Of a stretch of 64,000 nt of DNA, positions 42,772 to 53,500 are shown one piece after another. The notes beneath the pieces were generated by a model. It ran no database searches and was not told the origin of the DNA. It worked only from the letters and a program-made list of their open reading frames with translations. Position 1 is the stretch's first letter, and each line of letters opens with the position of its first letter. The stretch comes from an uncultured Bacteroides sp. (GTDB lineage Bacteria; Bacteroidota; Bacteroidia; Bacteroidales; Bacteroidaceae). The stretch covers positions 2,356,001 through 2,420,000 of the forward strand of contig NZ_OY782855.1 in assembly GCF_963678425.1 (NCBI RefSeq), given 5' to 3'. Made by a program: the position numbers and the translations under genes.

Positions 42772-42833
42772 CAAAAAATACCCAATAAAGCCCCCAAAAG
42801 CCACTAACGTGTGCCGCCCGCACACTCATGCCC

Positions 42834-42841
42834 TATCTTTG
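42834..42841 (+). promoter_or_regulatory. -7 box of the HU-like gene
   Basis: TATCTTTG lies 44 bp before the ATG. No TTTG -33 box was found. Confidence 0.5.
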
Positions 42842-42885
42842 TATAGTAATCAAAAACAAAGTATTCATCCTTAAAACCAAAAAGT

Positions 42886-43317
42886 ATGTCAGTAAACTTT
42901 TCAGTAGTTCCAAAAAAGAATCCATCAAAAACGGCAGAACCAGCCAAGTTTTATGCACAGGCCCAGGGCCATGGCGAAATGGGCTTCGATGCCATTTGTG
43001 AAGACGTAGACAGTCGTTGTACCGCAGCCAAAGCCGACGTTACGGCAGCCCTTAACGGAGTTCTCACCACGATGAAGCTGTTCCTTGGCAAAGGAGAGAT
43101 CATCCGTCTGGGCGACTTTGGGACCTTCCAGGTAGCATTGAGCAGCCACGGAGCCACTACCGAGAAAGAGTTCAACAGCTCCATGATCAGGAAAGCCCGC
43201 ATCAGCTTCCGCCCAGGCAAGTTGTTAACCAACATGTTGAAAACCCTGGAATACTCGCAGGTGCCCAAGCTTTCAGTGAAACCACCGGTAGTTGTTAAAC
43301 CCGAAGCCGGAGTATAA
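42886..43317 (+). CDS. HU-like (HU-HIG) DNA-binding protein
   Basis: A 143-residue nucleoid protein of the histone-like HU/IHF superfamily. MSVNFSVVPKKNP and KFYAQAQGHGEMGFDAICED form the strand-helix start of the HU-HIG variant, and GEIIRLGDFGTFQVALSSHG matches the HU beta-arm base. ISFRPGKLLTNMLKTLEYSQV gives the end of the fold. It overlaps the next gene by one base (TAATG), so both are translated together. Confidence 0.9.
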   Translation: MSVNFSVVPKKNPSKTAEPAKFYAQAQGHGEMGFDAICEDVDSRCTAAKADVTAALNGVLTTMKLFLGKGEIIRLGDFGTFQVALSSHGATTEKEFNSSMIRKARISFRPGKLLTNMLKTLEYSQVPKLSVKPPVVVKPEAGV

Positions 43318-43598
43318 TGAAAGTGATCGACGGACTATTGAATGTGCTTACCCTGGTGCTGCCTTTCCTGAAGAAGAAAGACGCCAAGGAGATGCAAGAG
43401 TTCACCGAACTGGTAAAGAGCCAGTTCGATTATCTGATGGAGCAGGTCACCCGCTTTGAGACCGATTACTTCGAGCTCTCCGAGAAAGTGAAGCTGATGT
43501 ATCAGGAGATTATCACCCTCAACGCCCGCCTTAGCGAGTCCATGAAGCTGCAGTGCAGCACATCCGGCTGCAAGGAACGTGCTCAAAGTCCCGCATAG
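43317..43598 (+). CDS. Small protein coupled to HU-HIG
   Basis: A 93-residue protein of unknown function. It starts with a short hydrophobic helix (VIDGLLNVLTLVLPFLKKKD), then a long coiled coil (about 25-75), and ends with CSTSGCKER carrying two cysteines. The start codon overlaps the stop of the HU-like gene. In related loci such small proteins stand between HU-HIG and an amidase gene; here the amidase survives only as the stub at 43602. Confidence 0.75.
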   Translation: MKVIDGLLNVLTLVLPFLKKKDAKEMQEFTELVKSQFDYLMEQVTRFETDYFELSEKVKLMYQEIITLNARLSESMKLQCSTSGCKERAQSPA

Positions 43599-43601
43599 CG
43601 T

Positions 43602-43631
43602 ATGAAAGAGATTAACCTGATAGTACTCTAA
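43602..43631 (+). pseudogene. Nine-codon stub of an amidase gene
   Basis: ATG at 43602 gives MKEINLIVL and then TAA. MxEINLIVIHCSA is the usual start of the N-acetylmuramoyl-L-alanine amidase found after HU-HIG genes in Bacteroides. Everything after the eighth codon is lost, leaving no catalytic residue. Confidence 0.55.
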
Positions 43632-43674
43632 TCAATAGCTTTTGATTTGAGGAAGGTTCTGATAAATAGAAATC

Positions 43675-43714
43675 GCCCTGCTATCACGCTTTTGTGGTAG
43701 CGGGGCTTTCTTTC
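43675..43714 (+). terminator. Terminator of the HU-HIG operon
   Basis: GCCCTGCTATCAC pairs with TGGTAGCGGGGC (stem 43675-43706, G-T wobbles allowed), followed by TTTCTTTC. Confidence 0.8.
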
Positions 43715-43749
43715 ATGCATTTAAATAAAGCACCCCCAAAGCGTTTAAG

Positions 43750-43836
43750 CCCCTTCAGAGAAACACAGGAATGGAGTAGCGGAGAATATGCGACCTTGAA
43801 CTTTTGTTTTTTTGGTTAAAGCCAGAAGAAAAAGAG
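43750..43836 (+). repeat. Dispersed repeat, copy 2
   Basis: Second copy of the repeat at 42677, about four-fifths identical by eye, with the GTAGCGGAGAATATGC core unchanged. The two copies flank the HU-HIG operon. Confidence 0.7.
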
Positions 43837-43864
43837 AAAAACATTGTATCTTCAAACAAATCAT

Positions 43865-43872
43865 TATATTTG
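43865..43872 (+). promoter_or_regulatory. -7 box before the ATPase stub
   Basis: TATATTTG, 57 bp before the ATG at 43930. It probably drove the lost ATPase gene. Confidence 0.45.
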
Positions 43873-43929
43873 CAGCAAAAGCAATCTGCAACCACGGTTA
43901 CAGTAACCACCGCTACAAAACAAAAGTAC

Positions 43930-43980
43930 ATGAAGTTTTATAATCGAGAAGAAGAATTAGCCGAGTTGAAAAGATTTTAG
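43930..43980 (+). pseudogene. Sixteen-codon stub of an archaeal-type ATPase gene
   Basis: MKFYNREEELAELKRF and stop. The first 15 residues are the typical opening of the AAA ATPases with a DUF234-type C-terminus that are frequent in Bacteroides. The P-loop that should follow is missing. Confidence 0.55.
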
Positions 43981-44120
43981 AAGATGTAAGGTTGCTCATT
44001 ATCAAATAAAAGGCTCTGTTTTTAACAAATTAAATAATAGAAACATTAATAACCTGGAAAATTGTATTGCCTGAATGCACTACGGGGGTCACCTTTGTTT
44101 TAAATAACTCGGATAAAATT

Positions 44121-44630
44121 ATGAAAATTAAAATGACTTTGTTGGTTGCACTATTTGCAATCGGTTCTGTTTCTTTTGGACAACAAAAATCTTCCTGCGA
44201 CAATTGGAATTGGATAATGGGGAAATGGATTGGTGAAGGAAGTGGGCAACCGGGACAAGGTGGCGGAACATTTTCCTTTTCATATGATCTGGATAAAAAT
44301 ATAATTGTTCGGAAAAGCCATTCTGAATATCCTGCTACAGCAAATAAACCTGCCATTATTCATGAAGACCTTATGATTATTGACTTGGATCCAAATGGAA
44401 ATGCATCCAAAGCAATTTACTTTGATAACGAAAACCACACTATCCATTACCAGATATCTTATTCCGATAAAACCATAACATTAACAAGCGATAAAGTTGA
44501 TAATGCTCCGGTTTTCCGACTCGTTTATACTTTGTTGGATAACAAGACAGTTAATACAAAATTCGAAATATCACGCGATGGCAGTAACTTTTCAACTTAT
44601 ATTGAAGGGAAAAGTAAAAAGGTGAAATAA
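44121..44630 (+). CDS. Secreted beta-barrel-like protein
   Basis: A 169-residue exported protein from the ATG at 44121, chosen because it gives a clean signal peptide (MKIKMTLLVALFAIGSVSFGQ); an upstream Met at 44067 does not. The mature part has alternating strands with WNWIMGKWIGEGSGQPGQGG near its start, reminiscent of nitrobindin/lipocalin-like barrels. Function is not assigned. It is convergent with the TolC gene of the RND operon. Confidence 0.65.
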   Translation: MKIKMTLLVALFAIGSVSFGQQKSSCDNWNWIMGKWIGEGSGQPGQGGGTFSFSYDLDKNIIVRKSHSEYPATANKPAIIHEDLMIIDLDPNGNASKAIYFDNENHTIHYQISYSDKTITLTSDKVDNAPVFRLVYTLLDNKTVNTKFEISRDGSNFSTYIEGKSKKVK

Positions 44631-44738
44631 TTTAATTTATCTCATTTGCACTAATCAAGTTACCATCATAAAGATAAATAAAAAGAATAGACTCAGTCGA
44701 TATAATACTCAAAATCCCTAAAGAAAAGCAATTTAGTT

Positions 44739-46031
44739 CTATAAAGAAGCAATTAATTGTTTTAGCTTTGTCTCAGCAATTTTCAGGTTATATTCAAAGT
44801 TTATCAGACGGGTAAAAGATTGCACATAGCTTTCCTGAGCCTGATGTACTTCAAGTGATGTAGTTTGCCCCAGCCGTAAGCGTTGCAAACTAATCTCCAT
44901 GTTTTCCTTAGCCAGTTTATTATTATCTTTCTCAATATTGAGCAGATGCTGCTGATTTTCAAAATCTGTGAGTGTATTTTGTAGTTCTGTATTCATTTGT
45001 AACTTCACATTTTCCAGGTCATATTCTGCAGACTGCAATTCTTTTTTTGCTATTGAAATTTTTCGTTTGGTTTCACCGCCATTGTAAAGAGGGATGGAAA
45101 GAGTTCCGCCTACCTGAGGACCGTAAGAACGATTCTTCAAACTTGATCCTTCTGAGTTTGCCGTTTGCGATAAATAATATCCTCCTTTAAAACTGAGGGT
45201 AGGCAAATAAGCTTTCTGATTTTCTTTCAACGTTAGTCGGGCAATATCAATCTGTTTTTGAAAAGACAGAATACTGGCATTCGATGAATTTAGCTTCTGA
45301 AGGAGTTCATTACTATCCGGGGTATACAAAAGCGGAATAGAATCAGACACTTCAAAAAGAACATTCGGATCTTGTCCCAGCATGCGGTTTAATGTTTTTT
45401 GTGCTTCACTAATGGCATACTGTTGATTGATGGCATTTTCCATCGCCACGTTTAAATCTATTTTCGCCTGGAGCAAATCATTTTTTAGCAGAGAACCGGC
45501 ATCAAATCCTATTTGTGCAATGGTTACACGCTCCTTATTGTAATTAATAGCTTCATTTATCGAATTCAATTGTTGCTTTTGCTTCACAATATCGTAGTAA
45601 GCGGCAATTACGTTGTATAAGGTTTCTAATACTTTAGCCTGAAATTGAAGTCCGCCAAGGGCTTGAATTTCGCTCAACTTATTTTTCGTAACAAACATTC
45701 TACCTCCATCAAACAAAGTCCAGGAAAGTTCTGTATTTGTAGCTACCATTGTACTCGATTGAGATGAATATTTATTTACAGTTCCGTTAGATAGCTTTTG
45801 ATAAACATTATCATAGCTATAGGATCCGGAACCATTTACATTTACTGTGGGCAACATCCCTGCATTGCCTTTGGTGTTATTCATCCGGGCTATATCGGCA
45901 TCGTTGCGGGCAATCAATATATCGAAGTTATTCTTTAGTGCAATGTTCACAGCTTTTTCCGGAGTCAGTACATTCTGAGCCTGAATAGTTGTGTATAGCA
46001 TTAATAAAAGGAATATATGTATTGTTCTCAT
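44739..46031 (-). CDS. TolC-family outer-membrane efflux protein
   Basis: A 430-residue outer-membrane channel of an RND tripartite pump. It has a signal peptide (IHIFLLLMLYTTIQAQ) and two repeated halves of long periplasmic helices, for example EKAVNIALKNNFDILIARND and ERVTIAQIGFDAGSLLKNDLLQAKIDLNVA; SLQRLRLGQTTSLEVHQAQESY marks the second half. Its start overlaps the RND pump stop by four bases (ATGA). It is the last gene of the operon. Confidence 0.9.
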   Translation of the reverse strand: MRTIHIFLLLMLYTTIQAQNVLTPEKAVNIALKNNFDILIARNDADIARMNNTKGNAGMLPTVNVNGSGSYSYDNVYQKLSNGTVNKYSSQSSTMVATNTELSWTLFDGGRMFVTKNKLSEIQALGGLQFQAKVLETLYNVIAAYYDIVKQKQQLNSINEAINYNKERVTIAQIGFDAGSLLKNDLLQAKIDLNVAMENAINQQYAISEAQKTLNRMLGQDPNVLFEVSDSIPLLYTPDSNELLQKLNSSNASILSFQKQIDIARLTLKENQKAYLPTLSFKGGYYLSQTANSEGSSLKNRSYGPQVGGTLSIPLYNGGETKRKISIAKKELQSAEYDLENVKLQMNTELQNTLTDFENQQHLLNIEKDNNKLAKENMEISLQRLRLGQTTSLEVHQAQESYVQSFTRLINFEYNLKIAETKLKQLIASL

Positions 46032-49000
46032 AACTTATTTTTATTTTTACTTGATATAGCTATATAGGTCACAGGGATTACAAACAATGTAAGTATTAGA
46101 GAAAACAGCAAGCCTCCCACAACTACAATTCCCAGAGGAACCCGACTTTGCGCTCCCGATCCCAAAGCCAGCGCAATAGGCAAGGCTCCGAAAAGAGTGG
46201 CTAGTGAGGTCATTACAATAGGACGGAATCTGGCAGAAGCAGCCTCGAATGCAGCGACTCTTTTGGTCATACCCAACTTACGTTTTTGATTGGCAAACTC
46301 TACAATAAGAATACCATTCTTTGTCACAATTCCTATTAATAAAAGCATTCCGATCTCGGAGAAAATATTCAGTGTCTGCCCAAATATCCATAATGAAAGC
46401 ATTGCGCCTGCAATAGCCATTGGTACGGTAAGCATTATAATGAATGGATCGCGGAAACTTTCAAACTGGGCAGCAAGGATTAAATAAATTAGCAATAAAG
46501 CCAATATTAAAGCAAAAGAAATATTGGAACTACTTTCAGCAAAATCTCTTGATGAGCCCGAGAGAGCAGTAGTAAAAGAAGGATCTAATAATTTATCTGC
46601 TATTCTTTGCATTTCGGCAATGCCTTCTCCTAATGTTTTCCCTTTTGCAAGGTTGGCAGAAACAGTAGCCGATTTATAACGATTGAAATGATATAATATT
46701 GGTGGGTTACTGTTCTCTTCTATTTTTACCAGATTATCCAGTTGTATCATCTCACCCGAGCTGGCCCGTACATACAAGGAGGCTATATTTGCGGGAATAT
46801 TCCGGTCTTCTCGGGCAACCTGACCAATAACATAATATTGTTTGTTATTTTGTAAAAAATATCCATAACGGCTTCCGCTATAAGCCAGATCCAATGTATT
46901 TGATACATCCTTTTCATTCACTCCCAGAGTATTTGCTTTCAACCGGTCTACAGTGATATTCAGTTCCGGTTTATTGAATTTCAGATCCACATCTACATTA
47001 CTGAACATTGAACTATTTTGTGCTTCATCCAGGAACTTAGGCAATACTGTGTGTAGCTTTTCAAAATCAAGATTCTGCACCACAAACTGAACCGGTAACC
47101 CTCTGGAAGTGGATGTGGAAATTGTTGGTTCCTGACTCGGAATAACTTTAGCTTCGGGTATGGTTGCATAGATTTTCGATAACTTATCGTAAATTTTTTC
47201 CTGAGAGGCTTTTCTTTCTGACGGATCAGAAAGGAAAGATATAACAGCTCCTGTATTTGCACTTGAATTGCCACCTCCCGCATATCGGGCAAGCACATAT
47301 TTTGCTTCAGGAACAGAATCCATGCTAATCTTTGCTACCTTGTTTATTATCTGTTGTGTGGCAGTATATTCAGTCCCTTCCGGAGCTGTGATAGAAGTTC
47401 GGATGTAACTATGATCCTCTAATGGAGCCAGTTCTGATTTTAGAACTCTTGATAAAGAGAAAATAAGTATTAAACAAAATCCCAGAATAGAGAAGGCTAC
47501 CCATTTGTTTTGGAGAAAGAAGCTAAGCACACGTCTATATCCTTTTTCCATTCCTATAAAGAATGGTTCACTCGCTACATAAAATCTGGAATGATGAGAA
47601 GTAGATCCCCCTAACATTACGTTCAGTACCGGAGTTAATGTCAGAGAAACAAGAGCAGAAATTAACACAGCAGTAGCTACCACGACTCCAAATTCCCTGA
47701 ATAACCGCCCCGTAAATCCTTCCAGAAAGATAACAGGAATAAAAACAATTGCAAGGGTCAGCGAGGTGGAGATTACGGCAAAAAAGATTTCCCGGGTTCC
47801 CTCAAAAGCTGCTTGCCACTTATCCATTCCTTTTTCTATACGTTTGAAAATATTCTCGGTAACTACAATACCATCATCCACTACCAGCCCCGTGGCCAGA
47901 ACAATTCCAAGAAGTGTAAGAACATTGATGGAAAAACCGAAAATATACATAATAAAAAAAGTCCCGATCAGAGAAACAGGAATATCCAGTAGTGGGCGTA
48001 AAGCTATAATCCAGTTTCTAAAAAACAGGAAGATAATAAAAACCACCAGGAAAATTGCAATAGCAAGAGTTTCTACCACATCATGAACTGATTGCCGTAC
48101 AAAAATCGACTTATCACGAGCTACGCTTAAGTCTACCCCTTTGGGCATATTCTGTTTGATTTGTTTTAACCGATTATAGAATTCGTCTGCAATCTGAATA
48201 TCATTCGCTCCGGGAAGAGGAATCAAATTCAGCATCACACCTGTGGTTCCATTAACAGTAGAACCCGATTCTTCATTTTGAGGTCCCAGCATGGCCTCCC
48301 CGATATCTTGCAAACGAACTACCTGACTATCGGTTTGCTTCACAATGAGATTATTAAAATCCTCTTCAGTCGTTAATCGTCCATGAGTTTTGACAATAAG
48401 TTCGGTTGCATTACCACGTATCTTTCCTCCAGGCATTTCCACATTCTCTTTACTAAGAGCTGCATCAATATCCGATGCGGTAAGATTATAAGCTGCCATT
48501 TTCTCTGGGTTCAGCCATAAACGCATGGATGGTCTCTGCTGACCATAGATAGAAACCGAACTGACACCGGGGATGGTCTGGAGTTTTTCTTGCAACACAT
48601 TTTCAGCATAATCACTTAACTCTATTGCATTCATTGTGGTGCTTTGCACGGTTAACATGATAATTGGATCACTATTGGCATCCGCTTTGGTTACAGTGGG
48701 CTGTGAATCAATATCCTGCGGCAGACTTCTGGTGGCCTGTGATACCTTATCGCGAACATCGTTTGCTGCTTTTTCTAAATCAGCTCCCAAATTGAACTCT
48801 ACTGTTATATTACTTGTTCCTATAGCTGACTGGGAAGAAATGGACTTTACTCCTTCAATACCATTTATTGCTTTTTCCAGAGGTTCTGTTATCTGAGACT
48901 CAATGATCTCAGAGTTAGCGCCAGTGTAAGACGTTTGTACGGTAATCACAGGAGGATCAATAGCCGGGTAAAGCCGTACTCCAAGAAAATTAAAGCCAAC

Positions 49001-49078
49001 CACACCCATAAGTATTATAACCAGGCTCAGCACAATTGAACCGATAGGTCTTTTAAGAGCAATATCAGAAATAAGCAT
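46028..49078 (-). CDS. RND efflux pump permease (HAE1/AcrB type)
   Basis: A 1016-residue inner-membrane pump driven by the proton gradient, exporting hydrophobic compounds or drugs through TolC. It begins MLISDIALKRPIGSIVLSLV and has two homologous halves with twelve transmembrane helices and two large periplasmic loops. The conserved TM4 segment (VLATGLVVDDGIVVTENIF) carries the charged D-D pair for proton relay, and the TM10-11 region includes GIVTKNGILIVEFAN. Length is normal. The adaptor gene ends 2 bp upstream. Substrate range is unknown. Confidence 0.93.
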   Translation of the reverse strand: MLISDIALKRPIGSIVLSLVIILMGVVGFNFLGVRLYPAIDPPVITVQTSYTGANSEIIESQITEPLEKAINGIEGVKSISSQSAIGTSNITVEFNLGADLEKAANDVRDKVSQATRSLPQDIDSQPTVTKADANSDPIIMLTVQSTTMNAIELSDYAENVLQEKLQTIPGVSSVSIYGQQRPSMRLWLNPEKMAAYNLTASDIDAALSKENVEMPGGKIRGNATELIVKTHGRLTTEEDFNNLIVKQTDSQVVRLQDIGEAMLGPQNEESGSTVNGTTGVMLNLIPLPGANDIQIADEFYNRLKQIKQNMPKGVDLSVARDKSIFVRQSVHDVVETLAIAIFLVVFIIFLFFRNWIIALRPLLDIPVSLIGTFFIMYIFGFSINVLTLLGIVLATGLVVDDGIVVTENIFKRIEKGMDKWQAAFEGTREIFFAVISTSLTLAIVFIPVIFLEGFTGRLFREFGVVVATAVLISALVSLTLTPVLNVMLGGSTSHHSRFYVASEPFFIGMEKGYRRVLSFFLQNKWVAFSILGFCLILIFSLSRVLKSELAPLEDHSYIRTSITAPEGTEYTATQQIINKVAKISMDSVPEAKYVLARYAGGGNSSANTGAVISFLSDPSERKASQEKIYDKLSKIYATIPEAKVIPSQEPTISTSTSRGLPVQFVVQNLDFEKLHTVLPKFLDEAQNSSMFSNVDVDLKFNKPELNITVDRLKANTLGVNEKDVSNTLDLAYSGSRYGYFLQNNKQYYVIGQVAREDRNIPANIASLYVRASSGEMIQLDNLVKIEENSNPPILYHFNRYKSATVSANLAKGKTLGEGIAEMQRIADKLLDPSFTTALSGSSRDFAESSSNISFALILALLLIYLILAAQFESFRDPFIIMLTVPMAIAGAMLSLWIFGQTLNIFSEIGMLLLIGIVTKNGILIVEFANQKRKLGMTKRVAAFEAASARFRPIVMTSLATLFGALPIALALGSGAQSRVPLGIVVVGGLLFSLILTLFVIPVTYIAISSKNKNKL

Positions 49079-49080
49079 AG

Positions 49081-50139
49081 TTATTCAGTTATAGTGGAGT
49101 ATGACAATTTTGATTTTTCTTTCAAGAAGAGTATGCCTGAAGTGATGATCGTGTCTCCAGGTTGAAGGCCTTCAGTTACTTCTACTTTTGACGCTTTGCG
49201 AATACCTGTTTTTATCGTCACAAAATGCGCTTTTCCTTTTTTAGCCACTATCACACTTTTATCTCCTTCCTGAGGAATAATTGCTTGTGAAGGAACCATT
49301 AATGCGTGCGGATTATCACCCAGTTTTAATTGCACATTTGCAAAAGCTCCCGGAATCAGTTCTTTAGAAGATGCGTTAATCAGGGCTCTCACTTTTAGAT
49401 TGCGGGTTGTATTGTCAATTCCTCTCTCAGTAGCAATCACCGTTGCGCCATACAACTTATTTTCGTTATACATTGTAAAATTCACCTTCATTCCGGTAGC
49501 AATTTCCGAACCATATTTTTCAGGTACATAAAAGTCGAGCTTCAATTTGTTGCTCGTCCGTATAGTAGCTAATAAGGTAGAAGGACTTACAATTGCACCT
49601 ACACTAATGTTTCTTAAACCGATTATTCCATCAAAAGGAGCCTGCACTTGCGTTTTACGGATCAATGCTTTTTCTTCTGCAATATTTGCTTTTATGGTGT
49701 TAACTTGTAAGAGAGTTTGTTCGTAATCATTTTGGCTTATGCCACTCACCTTCAGCAGTTCTGTCTGTCTTTTATAAATACGTTCTTGAATGGCTAGTTG
49801 TGATTGCAGTTTTTTCAGAGTAGCCTGCAAATCATCATCATAAAGTTTTACCAGCAACGTTCCCTTTCTTACGAACTTTCCTTCGGGAAGATTGATTTTT
49901 ACCACTCGCCCAGCCACTTCATTTTTTAATTCCACCTCATCATAAGCCAGCAATGAGCCATTAACAGTAATTTCAGAAATAAGTAAAGACGGTTTCACAA
50001 CAAATGCATCAACCTTCTTTTGCACTTTCTCCTTTGAGTCCTTTTTTTTATCATTTGACTTTGAGAACCCAACTTTGAGAAAAAAAATGGTTAACAGCAA
50101 AAGTATTGCGCCAATCCATATATTTGTTTTTCTTTTCAT
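49081..50139 (-). CDS. RND efflux periplasmic adaptor
   Basis: About 352 residues from MKRKTNIWIGAILLLL, chosen because it starts directly with a membrane anchor; an upstream in-frame Met (50205) would add 22 residues. The HlyD/MFP pattern is clear: the lipoyl half-motif VVKINLPEGKFVRKGTLLVKL, a helical hairpin (about 105-160), FDGIIGLRNISVGAIVSP, and beta-barrel segments such as IPGAFANVQLKLGD. It links the pump to the TolC channel and is the first gene of the operon. Confidence 0.9.
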   Translation of the reverse strand: MKRKTNIWIGAILLLLTIFFLKVGFSKSNDKKKDSKEKVQKKVDAFVVKPSLLISEITVNGSLLAYDEVELKNEVAGRVVKINLPEGKFVRKGTLLVKLYDDDLQATLKKLQSQLAIQERIYKRQTELLKVSGISQNDYEQTLLQVNTIKANIAEEKALIRKTQVQAPFDGIIGLRNISVGAIVSPSTLLATIRTSNKLKLDFYVPEKYGSEIATGMKVNFTMYNENKLYGATVIATERGIDNTTRNLKVRALINASSKELIPGAFANVQLKLGDNPHALMVPSQAIIPQEGDKSVIVAKKGKAHFVTIKTGIRKASKVEVTEGLQPGDTIITSGILFLKEKSKLSYSTITE

Positions 50140-50277
50140 TTGAATGATAAATTTCATTAGAAAACAGATCAATTCAAACACAGAGAGTACCTTGCTTTGA
50201 ACCAATATTCAATCTACGGGTTTTTATATCGTATTCTTTTTAGCTGTGCTTGTTCTATTGACTTTAATATAAAGCAA

Positions 50278-50285
50278 CAAATATA
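50278..50285 (-). promoter_or_regulatory. -7 box of the RND operon
   Basis: Reads TATATTTG on the minus strand, about 140 bp before the adaptor start. No regulator gene lies beside the operon. Confidence 0.45.
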
Positions 50286-50467
50286 GCTATGAATGTATAT
50301 AGTTAGTGCTGTTTATTATCCTTTTTTTATAAATTAACAATAAAAGGTGATCTGTATTTCATTACAGTTAAAATAGGACAAATTCTCTTATTCCTGCAGT
50401 TTTTGTGTAAAATCAATATTTCCACATAAAGAATCAATATATCACACTTCTATTTTATTTTAAAACA

Positions 50468-50475
50468 TACATTTG
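50468..50475 (+). promoter_or_regulatory. -7 box of the SusC/SusD operon
   Basis: TACATTTG, 64 bp before the SusC ATG. The 400-bp space to the divergent RND operon holds no gene; it is AT-rich and contains both promoters. Confidence 0.5.
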
Positions 50476-50539
50476 CATTCGACGAAAGTCTTGATAAACC
50501 TTTATTACTTTAAAATTAACAACTATAAAATTTAATTCT

Positions 50540-53500
50540 ATGAATCGAAAAGCACTTGCCAAAAAGGTCTTTGCAACTCTATTCCTGAGTATGCTTTGCC
50601 TGGTTTCTTTTGCACAAGGTCATCTGGTCACGGGAGCAGTTACAGATGCTAACGGAGAGCCAATGATTGGAGTTAATGTTTCTGCTGTAGGTACTACAAA
50701 CGGAACCATTACTGATATGAATGGACACTATTCGCTTTCAGTACCAGCAAATAGCAAACTTCAGTTCTCTTTCATTGGCTACTTAACAAAAATTATAGCC
50801 ATTAACAATCAGTCAAAAATTGATGCTAAATTAGTTGAAGACTCAAAGACTCTTGACGAGGTAGTAGTAATTGGCTATGGAACTGTAAAAAAACGGGATT
50901 TAACCGGTTCTGTTGCATCAATTAACAATGAAGCACTTATTGCAAATCCTGTATCGAACGTTGCTCAGGCATTACAAGGACATCTGCCGGGTGTATCAGT
51001 TATGTCACAAGATGGCCGCCCCGGAGCTGATGTATCAATCCGTGTACGTGGCGGTGGATCTATTACTCAATCAAACGACCCTCTTTTCATTGTTGACGGA
51101 TTTCCTGTAGGTTCTATCTCTGACATTCCAGCTGATCAGATTGAATCTATCGATGTATTAAAGGATGCGTCTTCTACAGCAATTTACGGTGCACGTGGTG
51201 CAAATGGTGTAATCCTTGTAACAACTAAAGGTGCCAAATCTGAAAAATTATCAGTATCTTACAACTCCTATATGCAGGTTAAAAATGCAGCTAAAACATT
51301 AGATGTACTTGGTGCACAGGATTATATTTATAATACATGGAGTTATGCTACAGCTTTAGGCAGCAGTTACAGTGATGCAGTTGCTTCATGTTTTGGCTTG
51401 GGATCTGCAAACGGAAACCACTATTCAGACTATGCAAAAATAAGTAGCCATGATTACACGAATGATTTACTTCGTTCTGTCATTTCACAAAGCCACAATC
51501 TGAGCATTTCCGGCGGAAATGACAAAACCAGAATTGCATTCGCAACCAACTATCTGGATGATGCCGGTATTAAAATTAAATCCGGTTATAATCGTTTCAA
51601 TACATCTCTGAAGGTTCAGCAACAGCTTCTGCCCAACCTGCGCCTGGATTTTGATGTCAGATACACAGAGAGCAAGACAGACGGGAAAGAAGATAGCGCA
51701 ACAAACGGAAAAGGATCTTTGCTTTCCAATGCATATTCTTTCCGTCCGATTGATACTCCTCTTGGAACTGGTGTTTTCTCGGGATTTGGTAATGGTGACT
51801 CTAACGTAGACCAGGCTTACAATGTATTAGATTTAGTAAATGACGTTACTCAGATAAGCAGAAACCAGAATCTTCGCGGAATAACCTCTTTATCATGGGA
51901 TATTATAAAAGGGCTTACTGCTCGTACCGAGTTGAATCTGAGCCGCGGCAACAGCGAAAGTAAATATTATGAAAATGGTTTGACTAACGGTTATAAATAT
52001 GCTAAGTTAAATAAAGGTGACAGTTGGGGCGTTCGTTCTGCCACAACGTTGAATTATCAGGTACAAGGATTGGGAGAGACTCATAATCTTTCATTCCTGT
52101 TAGGTAATGAAGTTTTAGCATCAAAATCAAATTCCTCCCAAATGATTGGTGCAGGTTATTCCAGCAGTTTTGATTTCAACCGGGCTTTTGGAATGATTAA
52201 CATGACAAATCCTGCTCTAGGAAAAGACCAGTTTTCAAACACTATTGGAACTCCAAGCAATACATTATCATTCTTTGGCCGTGCCAACTACTCTTTCAAA
52301 GGTCGTTATCTTTTTACCGGAACCTTCCGTGCTGATGGCTCTTCTAAGTTTGCACCCAATAATCATTGGGCATATTTCCCTGCGGGGGCATTCGCATGGC
52401 GTATTTCTGACGAACCATTCCTCAGCGATTCAAAAAACTGGTTAGACAATCTAAAGCTTCGTTTATCATATGGTACTTCAGGTGCTGATAATATTGATGC
52501 AAGTTTATGGAAAGAAACATGGACTACTTCAAATGTAACAATCAACGGTGTATCGACCACAATTTATAAACCAGCAGGTATGCTTTCTAATCCTGATCTG
52601 AAATGGGAAACTACTGTATCCAGAAATATCGGCCTTGATTTTGGATTCTGGAATAACCGCCTTTATGGTTCTGTTGATGCATACTGGAATAACACAAAGG
52701 ATCTGTTAATGCAAGTTCCTATTGATGAAACAACCGGTTACTCGTATCAGATTCAAAATATTGGCAAGACTTCAAACAAAGGAATCGAAATTTCACTCGG
52801 AGCAGATATTATCCGTCAGAAAGATTTTACTTTAAATGTTACAGCCAACTATAACTATAACAAGAACAACATTGATGAATTAGCAGACAATGTAACTGCA
52901 CAATATGGAACTCAATGGGCATCAACGGCAACGCAGCCTAACTATGATTACCTTTTCAGGGTAGGCTCTCAGGTTGGTTTGATCCGTGGTTTCAAATGCG
53001 ACGGTTACTACACTACCAATGATTTCAATTATGACAGCTCAACCGGAACATATACATTGAAAAGCGGGGTTGCCGATCTTTCAAGCAAAATTACCGGAAA
53101 TTATCCTAGTCCTTTTAAAAAGCCAACCGGACAAAATGCATTTCCTGGTGCTGTAAAACTACGAGACACTAATGATGATAAGATTGTTGATGATAAAGAC
53201 GTTACAGATCTTGGAGAAGTAACTCCAAAACACACAGGAGGTTTTAATCTGAATATGAATTACAAACACTTTGATCTCAGTGCCGGATTTGCATGGGCTA
53301 TTGGTGGCAAAATTTACAATGCAAATGCTATGGTCAACATGTATGGTAACAAAGATGTTTCTTTAGGAGCCAACCGTCTGGATTTTGTTAAAGATTGCTA
53401 TAAAGTATATGATATTAATACATCGGGCAATTTAGAAGCAGTAACAGACCCAACAGCTCTTGACGCGCTAAATACAAATGCCAAATATGGCCTGCCATAT

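Noticed and set aside
42457..42825. Minus-strand frames of about 100-122 codons in the purine-rich region
   Set aside because: They arise from biased composition, lack a plausible promoter and resemble no protein; two such frames overlap each other.
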